64,000 bases of DNA, taken from Symbiodinium natans. Lineage: Eukaryota; Sar; Dinophyceae; Suessiales; Symbiodiniaceae. The DNA is taken from NCBI GenBank assembly GCA_905221605.1, contig CAJNDS010000244.1, positions 124,670 to 188,669 of the forward strand, in the 5' to 3' direction. Positions within the stretch are counted from its first letter, which is position 1; each line of letters begins with the position of its first letter. Below the pieces are notes generated by a model. That model saw only the letters and a list, made by a program, of their open reading frames with translations, was not told where the DNA came from and ran no database searches. Of the stretch, positions 10,350 through 20,135 are shown piece after piece. Made by a program: the position numbers and the translations under genes.

Positions 10350-11655
10350 CCGGAGCAAACAGTAGGAGGTTCCGGAAACCTGACATCATCAGGAACCTAG
10401 CGTGAAACACCAATTTCTGAAACTTCGCGCTGGAGATTTCAGCAAGGCCCAACACCAACATACCTTGAACCAGTTGAAGTCGTGCGTACCCAGTGAAGAA
10501 CTACAGCGTTTGAACACTAGACCAAGGTGCCGGCAAAGGAGGCAGTGGCCAAGACGACCCAGCGGACAGAACACGGAGGTCATCTTGGCACTTAAGACCC
10601 TGTTCTGGGCATGGTCCGGGACTCAAGGTCACTTAAAGGATCAGGGGACTTAGTAGGGTTATAAGTTTGATAAGTATAGTCAGAATCACTTATAGCCCCA
10701 ATTCCAGAACTTGTAACCCTGCTTACTTAGTCCCATGATCCTCCAAGCAGGGTGTGAGTGTTGATAGGTTCCATGGTCCATGATTTCATGAAACCGGGGG
10801 TGGGGGGGGTGGGGGGGGGTCCCTGAACCCTCCCCTTAACCCCTGAACCCCAAGCTTTTGAAGGGTCCTTACGATGATTGGGGCTTTTAAGGCTTCACGG
10901 TCGGCCTAGAGGTTCTGTGGCTACTGGATAGGTCTGAGGTTTAGGGTTGTGAATGCCTTCCAGGAGGAAGGTTGCAGTACTCATACCCAACAGTTTGAGC
11001 GCTCGACGCTTCCTATCTGCGGTGATAGCTGCGTGTTGCACGGCCGTGTCGGTGCCAAGTGCCCTATGACACGACTGATGAGTCCTCACAACTCGATGCC
11101 CCAGCAGCGCCATCATGCTGAAGGCCACCCCTCCCAGGAGGCAGTGCCATCGACACCTGTGCGTCCTTCCTTGAACAGTTCTGTGGCGGGTAATTCTCAG
11201 TAGGCTCGACCCCCGCACCAACCACCAAAGGCCACACTCATCTGGCGGACCCTTGGTCACTGCAAGCATGGCTCATTTCCATGCCAAACCTGGGACCCCG
11301 AGGCCTAGGTACAACAGATGCGCAGTCGTTTTTTCCAGAGTTTGGGAGTGGATGGTCAAGACTGTCAGAGACATGGAGGAGTTTTGCAAGAGTGTTGACG
11401 GCAAGGTGTGATGATGATGAGGCGCCGAGTGTCAGCGGAACTCTGCTTTGGCCAAGGCTCCCGCCCGGAGTTTTCTGTTTGGCAAGTTGTGGATCCGGTT
11501 CTCCACTTGGCTTTTTTCGACGCATGGGCGTTGTGCGCTGCATCCCCACGCGCCCGTGCCATAGCCATTGAGTTCCAGACTGTGCCCCCACCAAAACAGA
11601 CGGAGATGATCCAAGATCCAAACCAAAAGGGGCACCAATCCCAAACATAGTTTGC
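10350..11655. other. Intergenic region with one inverted-repeat element
   Basis: Apart from the element at 10632-10747 and a G-rich block at about 10795-10820 (a candidate quadruplex former), I find no gene. The 190-codon minus frame at 11238-11810 crosses the hairpin cluster and shows no family motif. Confidence 0.4.
10632..10747. mobile_element. Short inverted-repeat element, copy 1 (MITE-like)
   Basis: The left end CTTAAAGGATCAGGGGACTT is the imperfect reverse complement of the right end, which finishes GGATCCTCCAAG. Both sides are flanked by the dinucleotide CA (10630-10631 and 10748-10749). The ends match those of the elements at 21128 and 40481. At 116 bp it cannot encode a protein. 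Confidence 0.65.
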
Positions 11656-11659
11656 GACC

Positions 11660-11765
11660 TATCAGTGTCAGCGCCTCCCGCTGACACTGATAAGGCTACA
11701 GCGCCGGTGGTCCTGTAGCCATGCCCAAGCGTTGGGCTCATAACCTGCTGGTGTGAACCAGCAGG
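11660..11765. ncRNA. Cluster of four consecutive hairpins
   Basis: Stem 1: 13 perfect base pairs (11660-11672 with 11680-11692), 7-nt loop. Stem 2: 8 perfect pairs, GGCTACAG (11694-11701) with CTGTAGCC (11713-11720). Stem 3: 6 pairs, GCCCAA with TTGGGC (11723-11737), 3-nt loop. Stem 4: 9 perfect pairs, CCTGCTGGT with ACCAGCAGG (11744-11765), closed by GTGA, a GNRA-type tetraloop. Spacers between stems are only 1 to 6 nt. The strand is unknown because hairpins read both ways, although the GNRA loop exists only on the plus strand. It is a structured element of unknown kind: a small RNA, a UTR structure or a transposon end. Confidence 0.5.
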
Positions 11766-12029
11766 GAAAAGTGGGTTTGCAACTTCCCCCATCCCAGACA
11801 TGGCTCCCACAAACGCAGAGTTTTACACACAGAAAAGAGATCCCTAAATTAGGGTTTGGAGATTGTCAGAATGGTTGCGGAATGGCCGTGCCGGTTCTTC
11901 TCTGGGGGTTCGCCTTTTCCCGAATGCGTAGCAGAAGGGTTCTCGTTTTGAGGTTGGGGGTCTGGCGGTTAGGGAGTTGACCCGAAATCCGTGCGCAGCA
12001 TTCGCGAGCGTTCGCGAGTTGTTTAATTC

Positions 12030-12345
12030 AGAACTGTCGTCGCTTTTGGTCTCGTGTCGTGTCGTCGCATGTCAAAAATGACAACAGTCACAGGGACGAG
12101 GGGGGTCGTGGTCGCGAAATGCAGAACTGTCGTCGTTTTTGGCCAAAGTGACAACTGTCACCAGGAGAGGGGGGTCGTGGTCGCGAAATGCAGAACTGTC
12201 GTCACTTCGGACTCGCGTCGTGTCCTCGCATGTCAAAAGTGACGACAGTCACAGAGATGAGGGGGGGTCGTGCTCGCGAAATGAAGAATTGTCGTCGCTT
12301 TTGGCCTCGCATCTTGTCGTTGCATGTCCAAAGTGTCAACAGTCG
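12030..12345. repeat. Minisatellite, about 90-bp unit, four copies
   Basis: Copies start with CAGAACTGTCGTC near 12030, 12121 and 12190 and with AAGAATTGTCGTC near 12283. The second is shortened by about 24 bp. Within each unit, ACTGTCGTC and GAC(A/G)ACAGT face each other, so every copy can fold back on itself. Confidence 0.8.
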
Positions 12346-12475
12346 TCGTCCTCGTGTCCCGTCCTATCTTTGCGTCGTGTCCTCGTCTCCTGCCTTCGTA
12401 TCGTGTTTTCGTCTTCGTGTCGTGTCCTCGTGTCGTGTCTTCGTGTCTCGTTTCGTGTCTTCGCGTCGTATCTTT
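12346..12475. repeat. TCGTGTC-rich low-complexity tract
   Basis: Degenerate short repeats of CGTGTCCTCGTGTC and CGTGTCTTCGTGTC type, directly following the 90-bp minisatellite and probably derived from its TCGTGTC motif. Confidence 0.75.
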
Positions 12476-12599
12476 CTTGCCGAAGCTGGTGACACGTGTC
12501 TGCATTCGGGTTCGTGGCTCCTATCAGGATGTTTTTGGGGCCTCTTGATCACAGCAGTCCCGAAGCCCAGCCCCGATGAAACGGAGATCCTGAGCTTCC

Positions 12600-12632
12600 T
12601 CCCTAAACCCTGAAACCCTAAACCCTAAACTG
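12600..12632. repeat. Degenerate telomeric tract
   Basis: Three CCCTAAA units with one CCCTGAAA variant. Confidence 0.85.
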
Positions 12633-12907
12633 GATTCCCCTATGAAGGGGGGGCCATGTCGCCAAGTATGTACCTCCTATGCAACTTAGAATATTGACCA
12701 GCCCCTAACGCAGGCTACTTCGAACCCTTTGTAACTTTGAGTGTTGGCATGTCCTTAATGTGGGTTACTCTGATTGCTGATGTTATCTTTGGGTTTGTAT
12801 CTTTGGGGCTGAAGAGGGTTTTGAAGTTCTGCCGTTACGACTGGGGAAAGTTTCTGAGGCGTGTACTAATGTGACTCCCTGCAGTTCTAGGCTGGTGGTA
12901 AAAAAAA

Positions 12908-12950
12908 AACCCTAAACCCCAAACCCCAAACCCCAAACCCCTGAACCCCA
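12908..12950. repeat. Telomere-like tract, CCCCAAA variant
   Basis: One CCCTAAA followed by three CCCCAAA units and one CCCCTGAA unit, after a run of nine A. It ends about 30 bp before a candidate exon. Confidence 0.8.
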
Positions 12951-12977
12951 GAGATATTCGAGCCTGAGAGCCTGTAG

Positions 12978-13100
12978 GCCAGAGACCCCCAAGGCCCCAC
13001 ATCCTTGCGGCTCAAGTCCAAGGTGTCGTCCATGACCCTGAGCCTGCTCATCGGCATGTTGGACAGGGGTGGGGAAGATTCTTCCTCAGCCAACAGTTGA
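12978..13100 (+). CDS. Candidate exon, unknown protein
   Basis: After the acceptor-like CTGTAG, a 40-codon frame reads through SLRLKSKVSSMTLSLLIGML and ends with an acidic/Ser tail at a TGA (13098-13100). Periodic hydrophobics suggest a short amphipathic helix. No family recognised. Possibly part of the same gene as the exons at 13219 and 13423, all preceded by telomere-like intronic sequence. Confidence 0.3.
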   Translation, partial: ARDPQGPTSLRLKSKVSSMTLSLLIGMLDRGGEDSSSANS

Positions 13101-13218
13101 ACTTTAAACCATTTTTGGTTTCCTTCATGTTGGGTTTCCTTCTTTCGGAGGAATAAGAGCGCTTAGCCTGTTTTTAGTCCTTGGTTGTTTGAGAAGTCAG
13201 GATTGTTTGAGAAGTCAG

Positions 13219-13311
13219 GATTTCAACATGGTCTACCACGGCCTTATGCTGGACTCGGGCTTGTTCATTGACGACAAGTCGCCGGAGGACGGGTTTTGGC
13301 AGTGCAGTTGA
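13219..13311 (+). CDS. Candidate exon, unknown protein
   Basis: A 21-bp duplication (GATTGTTTGAGAAGTCAG) ends in CAG, after which the frame DFNMVYHGLMLDSGLFIDDK continues to FWQC and TGA at 13309-13311. A donor could lie just before the stop. The VYHGLMLDSGLF block faintly recalls FKBP-type prolyl isomerases, but the segment is too short to claim this. Confidence 0.3.
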   Translation, partial: DFNMVYHGLMLDSGLFIDDKSPEDGFWQCS

Positions 13312-13422
13312 AAGGGCGGAAGGGACTCTGTATTCACGGGCTTTGGGCGTAGGGTTGAGGGTTTAGGCTTCAGGGTTCAGGGTTCAAGGTTTAAGGTTTT
13401 CTTGGGCTATGGCCCCAGACGC

Positions 13423-13561
13423 ATCAGGCTGCGGCAAGTCTCGGCGTGGAGAAGCTGTTGTCTTTTCGCTGAAGGTGATGCCCAGTGTGCTGGGTGCAAC
13501 GCAGGACGTGGTTTGGTTGAAACTTGACGGTCGTTGTACTAAATACCTGTCCACAGAATAG
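13423..13561 (+). CDS. Candidate exon, unknown protein
   Basis: The frame encodes GEAVVFSLKVMPSVLGATQ, then VVWLKLDGRCTKYLS and a stop at 13559-13561. It has alternating hydrophobic residues typical of beta strands and little repeat character. It may be the terminal exon of the same gene as the two preceding candidates. Confidence 0.3.
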
Positions 13562-13854
13562 CCACTTTGGAACCATCTCGGCTCCCATCCTGCAGAGGTT
13601 TGGGGTTTGGGGTTCAGGGTTTAGGGTTTACTGCTCCTGGAAAAAGGCCTTGAGTCATTGAGAGCCCGTGACTGGGGGCTGGCTGGGTCCCCGAAGGTGT
13701 TGCAGGCGAATTCGGCTTTCCAGTTTTCCTGCGGGCGCCTACACGACTGGGGACAAGCCCAAATCAACAGCAGTGTTGGGCCAGACACTGTCATATACCA
13801 TAATCGACTACAATTTACTATCTAACGGGCTGTCGCCCCACAGCCGGCTCGAAG

Positions 13855-13897
13855 AGGGCGCAACGAGAACAACAACAGCAGCAGCAGCAGCAGCAGC

Positions 13898-13956
<59 letters not shown>

Positions 13957-14179
13957 GCACAACAACAACCAACAACCACAATCACAACCACAACCACAAC
14001 CACAACCACCACAACAACCACCACAACAACCACCACAACAACCGCCACAACCACCACGACAACCACCACGACAGCCACCACGACAACCACCACAACAACC
14101 ACCACGACAACCACCACGACGACCAAGACCACGACCACGACCACAACCACAGCTACAACCACAACCACAAGAACAAGAA

Positions 14180-14211
<32 letters not shown>

Positions 14212-14225
14212 ACGACAGCGACAGC
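13855..14225. repeat. Long compound trinucleotide microsatellite
   Basis: About 370 bp running from CAG units through long AAC, ACC/AACC-derived and CCACGA blocks into GAA units. The changes between motifs are single-step (CAG to CAA, AAC to ACC, then GAA). Long open frames on both strands (poly-Thr/His on plus, poly-Val/Cys on minus) are by-products. Confidence 0.95.
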
Positions 14226-14652
14226 AACAAGAACACCAAACGCGCGATTGCACACGCGTGTGCAAGCGAGCGCGTGCCCGTGCGCGCCGGTGCCAAACAT
14301 GGCTTTGCGGGGTTTTTGCTTTCTCTGGATCGGAACCGGCTGATGCTCATGATGCTCACCTTCCTGGCCCCTTGTGGGCCTTCGAACATGCAGAAAACAC
14401 CGTAAATACCGTGTTTTCCTGCGTTTCTGAAGAAGCTTCACCGTTCGGCGTGCGCGAGGTCCCCAAGCATCATTGACGCCGGGGCTGGTGGGGTGAGGAG
14501 GGCGGGGATAGTGGAGACGAGCGGGTTTTTCGAGCAGGTTTGGGCACGTCAAGAGACCTTCAGACTTTAAGAGAAGGCAAGGCGGGGGGGGGGGGTGGGG
14601 AGAGTGAGGAGGGTGGGAAGGGTAGGGTAAGGTTGGGTCTGGGTCCCACGCA

Positions 14653-15058
14653 GCTTTTGGGGCTACGGTCGGATGACTTCGGAACTGAACGAGTTGTGCA
14701 GGAAGATGTCGAGACCATTGAAATCGGCCCCATTCGCCTGGTCACCGGTATCATGCTCTTCCGTGATGTCAGTACTGTGGCGGAGAACGTCAAGCGCTGG
14801 AGCCTTGACAACTTGGACAGAAGCCTCTTCGTGCTTCAGCACCTCCTATTGATGTTGCAGGTGAACCTCCTGATCGACATCTGCTCCCTGCTGGAGACCG
14901 GCAGTGAGGGTGCCATGCGCTACTTGACGGAGCTTGTGTGGATGCCCTCGAACCACATGGACGCCTTAGGAGCCTCGCTGCGCCAAGCCACCAAAGCAGT
15001 CAGTGTGAAGGCCCAGTCCGCGCTGAAGTGCCTTGGGGTCCAAAGCCCATACTACTAG
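14653..15058 (+). CDS. Terminal exon of an unrecognised protein
   Basis: After the acceptor-like CACGCAG, about 135 codons run to TAG (15056-15058). The product starts LLGLRSDDFGTERVVQEDVE, then alternates strand and helix. Its middle is Leu-rich (FVLQHLLLMLQVNLLIDI), more like a buried helix than a membrane span because charged residues flank it closely. It ends in SVKAQSALKCLGVQSPYY. Sequence complexity is high, quite unlike the neighbouring repeats, which supports real coding. No family recognised. A telomeric tract follows the stop by about 28 bp. Confidence 0.5.
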
Positions 15059-15083
15059 ACTCCCTATGAAGGTATATGAGCCC

Positions 15084-15113
15084 TAGCCCTAAACCCTAAA
15101 CCCTAAACCCCTT
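15084..15113. repeat. Telomeric tract
   Basis: One CCCTAGC and three CCCTAAA units, just downstream of the stop codon at 15058. Confidence 0.9.
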
Positions 15114-15171
15114 TTAAGGTTCATGCAGTCCCCAAGGTGGAAAGTTGCAACTCCCCCGGGGGGGGGGGGCG

Positions 15172-15842
15172 TCGGAGCGGTTGGACATCGCCGGCGGGTC
15201 CGGGAAGTGCGATCGGAGCTGCTGGCGTGCGAATTCTCCGCCAGGGGACACTTGCTTCGCCAAGAGGTGAACTTTGAACTGTCGGGTTTCCTTATTTTTG
15301 TAGGAAGCATAGAGTTTGTAAGCCTCTTGGCGAAGTAAGGAGACTGTAACTTTCGTGCGGGGCGCGAGTCCTTCAACGCCTGCGAGAAGATGAGCTGCAC
15401 CACCGAGGGGCATGTGCGATGTGCAGCCTACGATGAAGAGTGCTGCAGCAACAACTACATGGCGGCCAAGGATGTAACGAAGCCTTTTCCTTCCGGCCTT
15501 GGCATCTCGGGGTTTTGCAGCCCGGCACTGATGGTCTCCTTTGTGAATCAATACGTGATTCCCACTTTGACAGAAACGTTTGTGGAGTCTGCGAAAGTCC
15601 TCTGGCCCATCCAGGGTGTGGCCATGGGAGACGCAGAGGAGCACGACTACGCAGAGGAGCAGCCATCTTATCAAGAGGAGCCCTATCAAGCTCCGAGCGA
15701 TGGGCACACGAGATTGCTGCAGAAGTTTGTGGGCATGGGCCCCGGCCGGGTGTCGAGCTTCCAGGGTGGACAGGTGGGAAAGGCAAGCGTGCCCTTGGAG
15801 AGATGCTCGGCAGGCCCTTGGAGTATTTGTGTAAATGTGTAA
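15172..15842 (+). CDS. Cysteine-rich protein, two exons
   Basis: Exon 1 (about 15172-15266) encodes SGKCDRSCWRANSPPGDTCF. Exon 2 (about 15340-15842) continues DCNFRAGRESFNACEKMSC, then CAAYDEECCSNNYM, and ends after a Glu/Gln/Tyr-rich tail at TAA (15840-15842). At least ten cysteines in about 70 residues suggest a disulphide-bonded secreted or surface module (inference). No named domain is recognised. The intron is about 70 nt. Its donor is probably not GT, because joining at the obvious AG|GTGA shifts frame into a stop. An 18-bp inverted repeat brackets it. The 5' start is hidden upstream, beyond a run of twelve G. Confidence 0.45.
15250..15340. repeat. Inverted repeat bracketing a short intron
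   Basis: ACTTGCTTCGCCAAGAGG (15250-15267) is the reverse complement, at 16 of 18 positions, of 15323-15340. The left arm lies in the end of exon 1 and the right arm in the end of the intron. Confidence 0.75.
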
Positions 15843-15855
15843 AACAATTCAGCCC

Positions 15856-15990
15856 TGAACCCTAAAGCCCCAAACCCCAAACCTTAAACCCTAAGGCCCA
15901 AACCCTAGACCCTGTAACCCTATTTCTTTCAAGAACCATTCCTATTTAGGTCGTTTTTGTTTTTTTTTTTTTTTGGGGGGGGGGGGGGGG
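15856..15990. repeat. Degenerate telomeric tract and poly-T/poly-G junction
   Basis: CCCTAAA, CCCCAAA and CCCTAGA variants occupy 15856-15920. At about 15960-15993 a run of T changes directly into a run of about 18 G. Confidence 0.85.
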
Positions 15991-16091
15991 GGTAGGGGTT
16001 TCGAGATTTGCGGACCCAGGATGCAAGGCGATGTGCATGGAGACCGGTCTCTGGGCCATTCTTGAAAATCATTTCATTACGTATGAGTACT

Positions 16092-16112
16092 TAAACCCTA
16101 AACCCTAAACCC
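16092..16112. repeat. Telomeric tract
   Basis: Two to three CCCTAAA units. Confidence 0.85.
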
Positions 16113-16960
16113 AATAAGGAATAGAATTGGTCATTTTCAATAGTACCCCCAACAATGGCACAGGTCTTTGCCGCAGCTTGGTCTACTGCCCTGGGACCTC
16201 CTCCTGCAACTTGCAGGATTTCTTCCTCTCTGGCAAGGAGGGGCGGGCTAAACTTTGTTTTTTGTTGGCGGAGGGGGGTCTCTCTAGTATATTACAGTGT
16301 ATTCTAGTCTAGTATATTGTAGCAGAGTATATTGCAAGTATGTTTTTTTCGTCCAATAGAGTAGAGATGATTCTCGTACGTTCCTGATAAGTTCTTTTAG
16401 GGCACCAAGACGTCCCCAGGAGACCACCATGGCCTCTGAGAACCAGTGTGAGAGCTTCTAGGTCGGAAAGGGGCCCTATGCTTTTTTAAATATACTTTTT
16501 TTTGTTCTCTCTCTCTCTCTCTATATATATATACATGTATTTGCTTCTTTTTTTGCTTTAACAACACTTTTCCGCTTGTTGGGGTTCAGGGGATCCCATG
16601 TAGGACTATTTTCTCAGAGGGTTTCCCGGACCAACCGAGGCTTTTATTTCCTCAATCACCACGACAGCCTGTATGAATATGAGGAAGAGGATCTGGAGGC
16701 TCGAATGGAGTTTCCAGGGTGAGCAACCTGGCTGATATGCGGAAGGCGGAAGACAGTCTGGGCGCGGCACCGTGCAAAAGACCCGCGTGCCCCGGTTTCT
16801 GCCGGTGAAGCGGCCAAAACCCCCTAATTACTAAACCCAAACCTTAAACCCTAAACCACATGCCAGGGCTTCTTTACGCTGCGGGTTTCGGGCGCTGCCC
16901 TGCCATCGTTTGAGGATCTGATTGCGGGGCCGAGGCCCTTCTTCAAGGCATATTATACTT
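16113..16960. other. Intergenic, simple sequence only
   Basis: Contains short TAGTATATT repeats (about 16285-16330), a (CT)n-(TA)n microsatellite at about 16506-16535 and a short telomeric variant tract at about 16834-16856. No exon seen. Confidence 0.5.
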
Positions 16961-16964
16961 AAGA

Positions 16965-17500
16965 GTTTAAGTATATCTTCATAGTATAGTATAGTATAGT
17001 ATAGTATATAGTATCGTACAGTATAGTACAGTATAGTTTTGGATAGTATATTGTAATATATTGTAATCGCATATTATTTTGTAGAACAGGAAGTTGTAGT
17101 CCATTACAATATTTCATAGTATCTTATGGTATGTATAGCATTTTATACTATTTTGTAGTATATTGTATATTTTGTAGAAAAGTGTAGTATATTGAAGTAG
17201 ATTATGGTATCTTTTAGCATACTATTGTGATTATCGTATTTTGTCGTTTCATGCCATGTATTACAGTATATATGATCGCTTTTTGTAGTATATTATAGTA
17301 TATTATAGTATAACATAGTATATTATCGTCTATTATAGTCCATTATAGTCTATTAATTATAGTCCATTATAGTCTATTATAGTCTATTATAGTCGATTAT
17401 AGTCGATTATAGTCTATTATAGTCTATTACAGTATATTATAGTATTTTTTGTATATTATAGTATACTATAGTGTATTATAGTGTATTGTAGTAAAGCATG
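16965..17500. repeat. AT-rich minisatellite (ATAGTATATT / TATTATAGTC)
   Basis: About 535 bp of degenerate 5-10-bp units. It starts as ATAGT repeats, diverges in the middle and becomes TATTATAGTC/TATTATAGTA from about 17285. It is far more AT-rich than its surroundings. Confidence 0.9.
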
Positions 17501-19390
17501 AGGAATTGCAGGTCTCACCGTTGTTTGGGGTCTGTGTGTGCTTCGCAGGAAGTGTTTCGGCTACGAGGGAATTCGGGTAGCTGGTCCAGCAGATGGCATG
17601 AAGTAGAGAACATCTGCGGTTTATGACGCTGTAAGCGGGCGAAGGTTATGGCCGGTTGCGATGGAAACGCTTGTGAGCGCGGCCATTGGCTGCTGACCCC
17701 CGGTTGGCTGGCACGTTGTTTTGTAAGCTCAAGATGTCCCAGTATGTCCTAGTGCACGTGCTAAGGCGCTGACACCTAATGCATGTAGAATAATGAGAGT
17801 GCGCATGAAGCGTGAGGAGGCCAATGTACTTCCTCGCGGAGAGCCGCGGCAACCGATCGACTACCAGGACCACGGCCGCCTCATTGTTCTCGGCACTATG
17901 CTCGACGCACTTGCCGTCTATAATTCAGCTGTTATCTATCAGATGTAGAGTAGAGCGAAAAGTAAAGGAGAGCGGTTTCATCTTCACATATCTCGCATTC
18001 GGCCCTTGAAAATCTCACTGAGCCAAGGAGCAACCGCCCCTGGAACGACCCAGGAGAGAGAGGCTTCTTTGCAGCTACCCTGAGTTTGCGACAGGGGAAA
18101 AAGGAACGTGGGGAGCAACTTTAGGGCTGAGGGGTCCTTGAAGGCCTCCGCGGGAAGTCGGGAAAGTCGGGGGTTGAAGGGCGTTTCGATCGCATCTCTA
18201 ATCGCAGCACTTTCCAATCGATGGAATTGCGAATCTGCAGTTTTTTGGGCTCCGCCGCGACGACTTGTTGGATGCCCGACGCAACGGACAGTCGCCCAAT
18301 GTTGGCGGCCTTTATGATCCACGCCGTCGGCGCAAGTTTCACATCTAGCGGATGTAGCGGCCCTGCCAGAGGATCCCGGTTTTGAGCGCAATGTGTTGCG
18401 CATCTGTGCTGTGCTCAACATGGCACTTACCCGACTTACCCCCAAGCTGAACCGAACACAACCTCCAGGATTTTTCCCAAGTGCACATCAGAATGGATTA
18501 TCTGAGCGCTCCCTGTCGAAATTCAATTGGGCAGCGCGGGAGGTTCAGGAACTTCAGTCTCAGAGACATTTCGAAACGTTTGCACTGCATTTGGGTTCAC
18601 GCTACAGCTCAAGCACTGGGGTTTGGCGACACGGCATCCGCCTACTTCGTTTGTTTCCGGGTTGAGGAGCCAGAAGTTCACCCAAAGCCCCCAAGCGCTT
18701 ACGACACATCGCAAACTCCCCGACCTCGAAACGCAACTCCAAACGAAACCCGACGCAAGAGGGTACCTTGCGGCGCCGGTGTAGCAAGCTACTCATCATT
18801 CCCATGCCGCCCCGAGCCGTCTTGGAACTCCTGATTCCGTTGATGCACAAAGAAAGCTCCCCATGAGAAGCACGGAGCCTCCCCGCAAAGAAGCCTCCCG
18901 AAACCTCAGATTCCTCTGCCTTGTCCGTGATGCGTGGCTTCGACGGCGTCGTCTCCCTAGGCGAAGAGCTACCACGCCATGAATCAGTGTAAGCTCCTTT
19001 GTAGGCCCACTGTGTAGTGCTCAGGGCTGCAGTATAGTTGGTGCTCAAGCCGCGCGCTATCGATAAACGAGCTCCGGGTGTGCTTTCAGGTTGCAAGGCG
19101 TTCGCTACAAGGGGTACCGAAGCCCTGAGGTTAGAGTCAAAGGACCGTCTTTTTCGGAAAAGTATACAGGGCCCAAAGTTTTTCCCGATATCAGTTTTCT
19201 CGTTTGTGCTCTGCTCGCCCCGTGGTTTGCTTTGCGTGCTGTGGGTTTGCCGAGAGCGATGTCGCACCCTTTTTTTTAGAGCGTAAGTCCCTTTGATGGA
19301 ACCCGCAGTTATGTTTGGGACAGTTTTGGTGGAGTGCAAGAGTGCAAGGCTAGTGGCTCAGTGCAAGATCATGCAAGAGGGCAAAGTCAA
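17501..19390. other. Region without recognisable gene
   Basis: The longest frame is a 245-codon minus frame at 18602-19339. Its composition is Arg/Ser-rich and featureless, and it overlaps several plus frames of similar quality. I treat it as chance. No repeats of note. Confidence 0.35.
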
Positions 19391-19485
19391 CGTGCGTGCA
19401 TGTGTGCGTGCTGGTGTGCGGGGGTGTGGGTGTGCGGGTGTGTGGGTGTGTGGGTGCGTGGGTGTGCGGGCGTACGGGGGTGGAG
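19391..19485. repeat. GT/GGGTGTG-rich minisatellite
   Basis: Repeats of TGTGGGTGTGCGGG type, about 95 bp. Confidence 0.85.
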
Positions 19486-19586
19486 CATTCTAGAATGGAT
19501 GGACGGGGTCACTCCCATTAGCATACAATTTTGCACGATGAAATTTGACATCACTTTTGGATTCAACAAGCCATTTTTTTGACCCC

Positions 19587-19766
19587 ATGAGTTTTCACCA
19601 GCCAGTTTGCGCAGTGAACACGAAGCTCTTCACAACTGCCGACCTGCACAATGCCGCCAAGCAGGTCAAACAAGACCTCCTTCAGCAGATGGCACACATG
19701 CAGACCCAGGCTGTCAGCAGCACCCCGCCACAGAACACTGAGCCTCCTTGTACACGAGCCATGTAG
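19587..19766 (+). CDS. Candidate small ORF or terminal exon
   Basis: A 59-codon frame from ATG 19587 to TAG 19764-19766. It encodes an amphipathic helix (ADLHNAAKQVKQDLLQQMAH) followed by a Ser/Thr/Pro/Gln-rich tail. No family recognised. It could be the last exon of a longer gene. The non-repetitive helical pattern is the only support. Confidence 0.28.
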   Translation: MSFHQPVCAVNTKLFTTADLHNAAKQVKQDLLQQMAHMQTQAVSSTPPQNTEPPCTRAM

Positions 19767-19974
19767 ACATGAAATTGAAACGAAAGTACGACGCAATTAA
19801 ACGCCCTTCGGCTCGTCTCCACTACAGAAAACATGAGGGTTGTAGGTTCACTCCGTTTGCATGTCGCTGCAATGACACCGCCGGGAGTTTATTGTGTTCA
19901 TTTTGTCTTCATTTCGTTGCAATGATTCCATCTGGGGTTGATTCTCAGGGGGTGAGCGTGGGGGGGTGGATGAG

Positions 19975-20039
19975 GGTGTGTGTCTGTTTGTCTGTTCGTC
20001 TGTGTGTCTCTCTGTGTGTGTGTGTGTGTGTGTGTGTGT

Positions 20040-20102
<63 letters not shown>

Positions 20103-20135
20103 TGTGTGTGTGTGTGTGTTTGTGCATGCCGTAAA
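19975..20135. repeat. (GT)n microsatellite
   Basis: About 160 bp of nearly pure TG dinucleotides with a few CTG interruptions. Confidence 0.97.

Noticed and set aside
13001-13020. GCGGCTCAAG resembling the end of the dinoflagellate spliced leader
   Set aside because: Only the last eight bases agree and the position is inside a candidate exon. No fuller relic was seen elsewhere in the window.
13219-13311. FKBP-type prolyl isomerase exon
   Set aside because: Only one faint block (VYHGLMLDSGLF) is present. The rest of the FKBP core cannot be found in the neighbouring candidate exons.
13818-14552. Long minus-strand frames of poly-Val/Cys and poly-Gly/Cys, and a plus frame of poly-Thr/His
   Set aside because: All are translations of one trinucleotide microsatellite and share its borders.
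18602-19339. 245-codon minus-strand frame
   Set aside because: Featureless Arg/Ser-rich composition, equally good overlapping plus frames, and no paralogue or domain.
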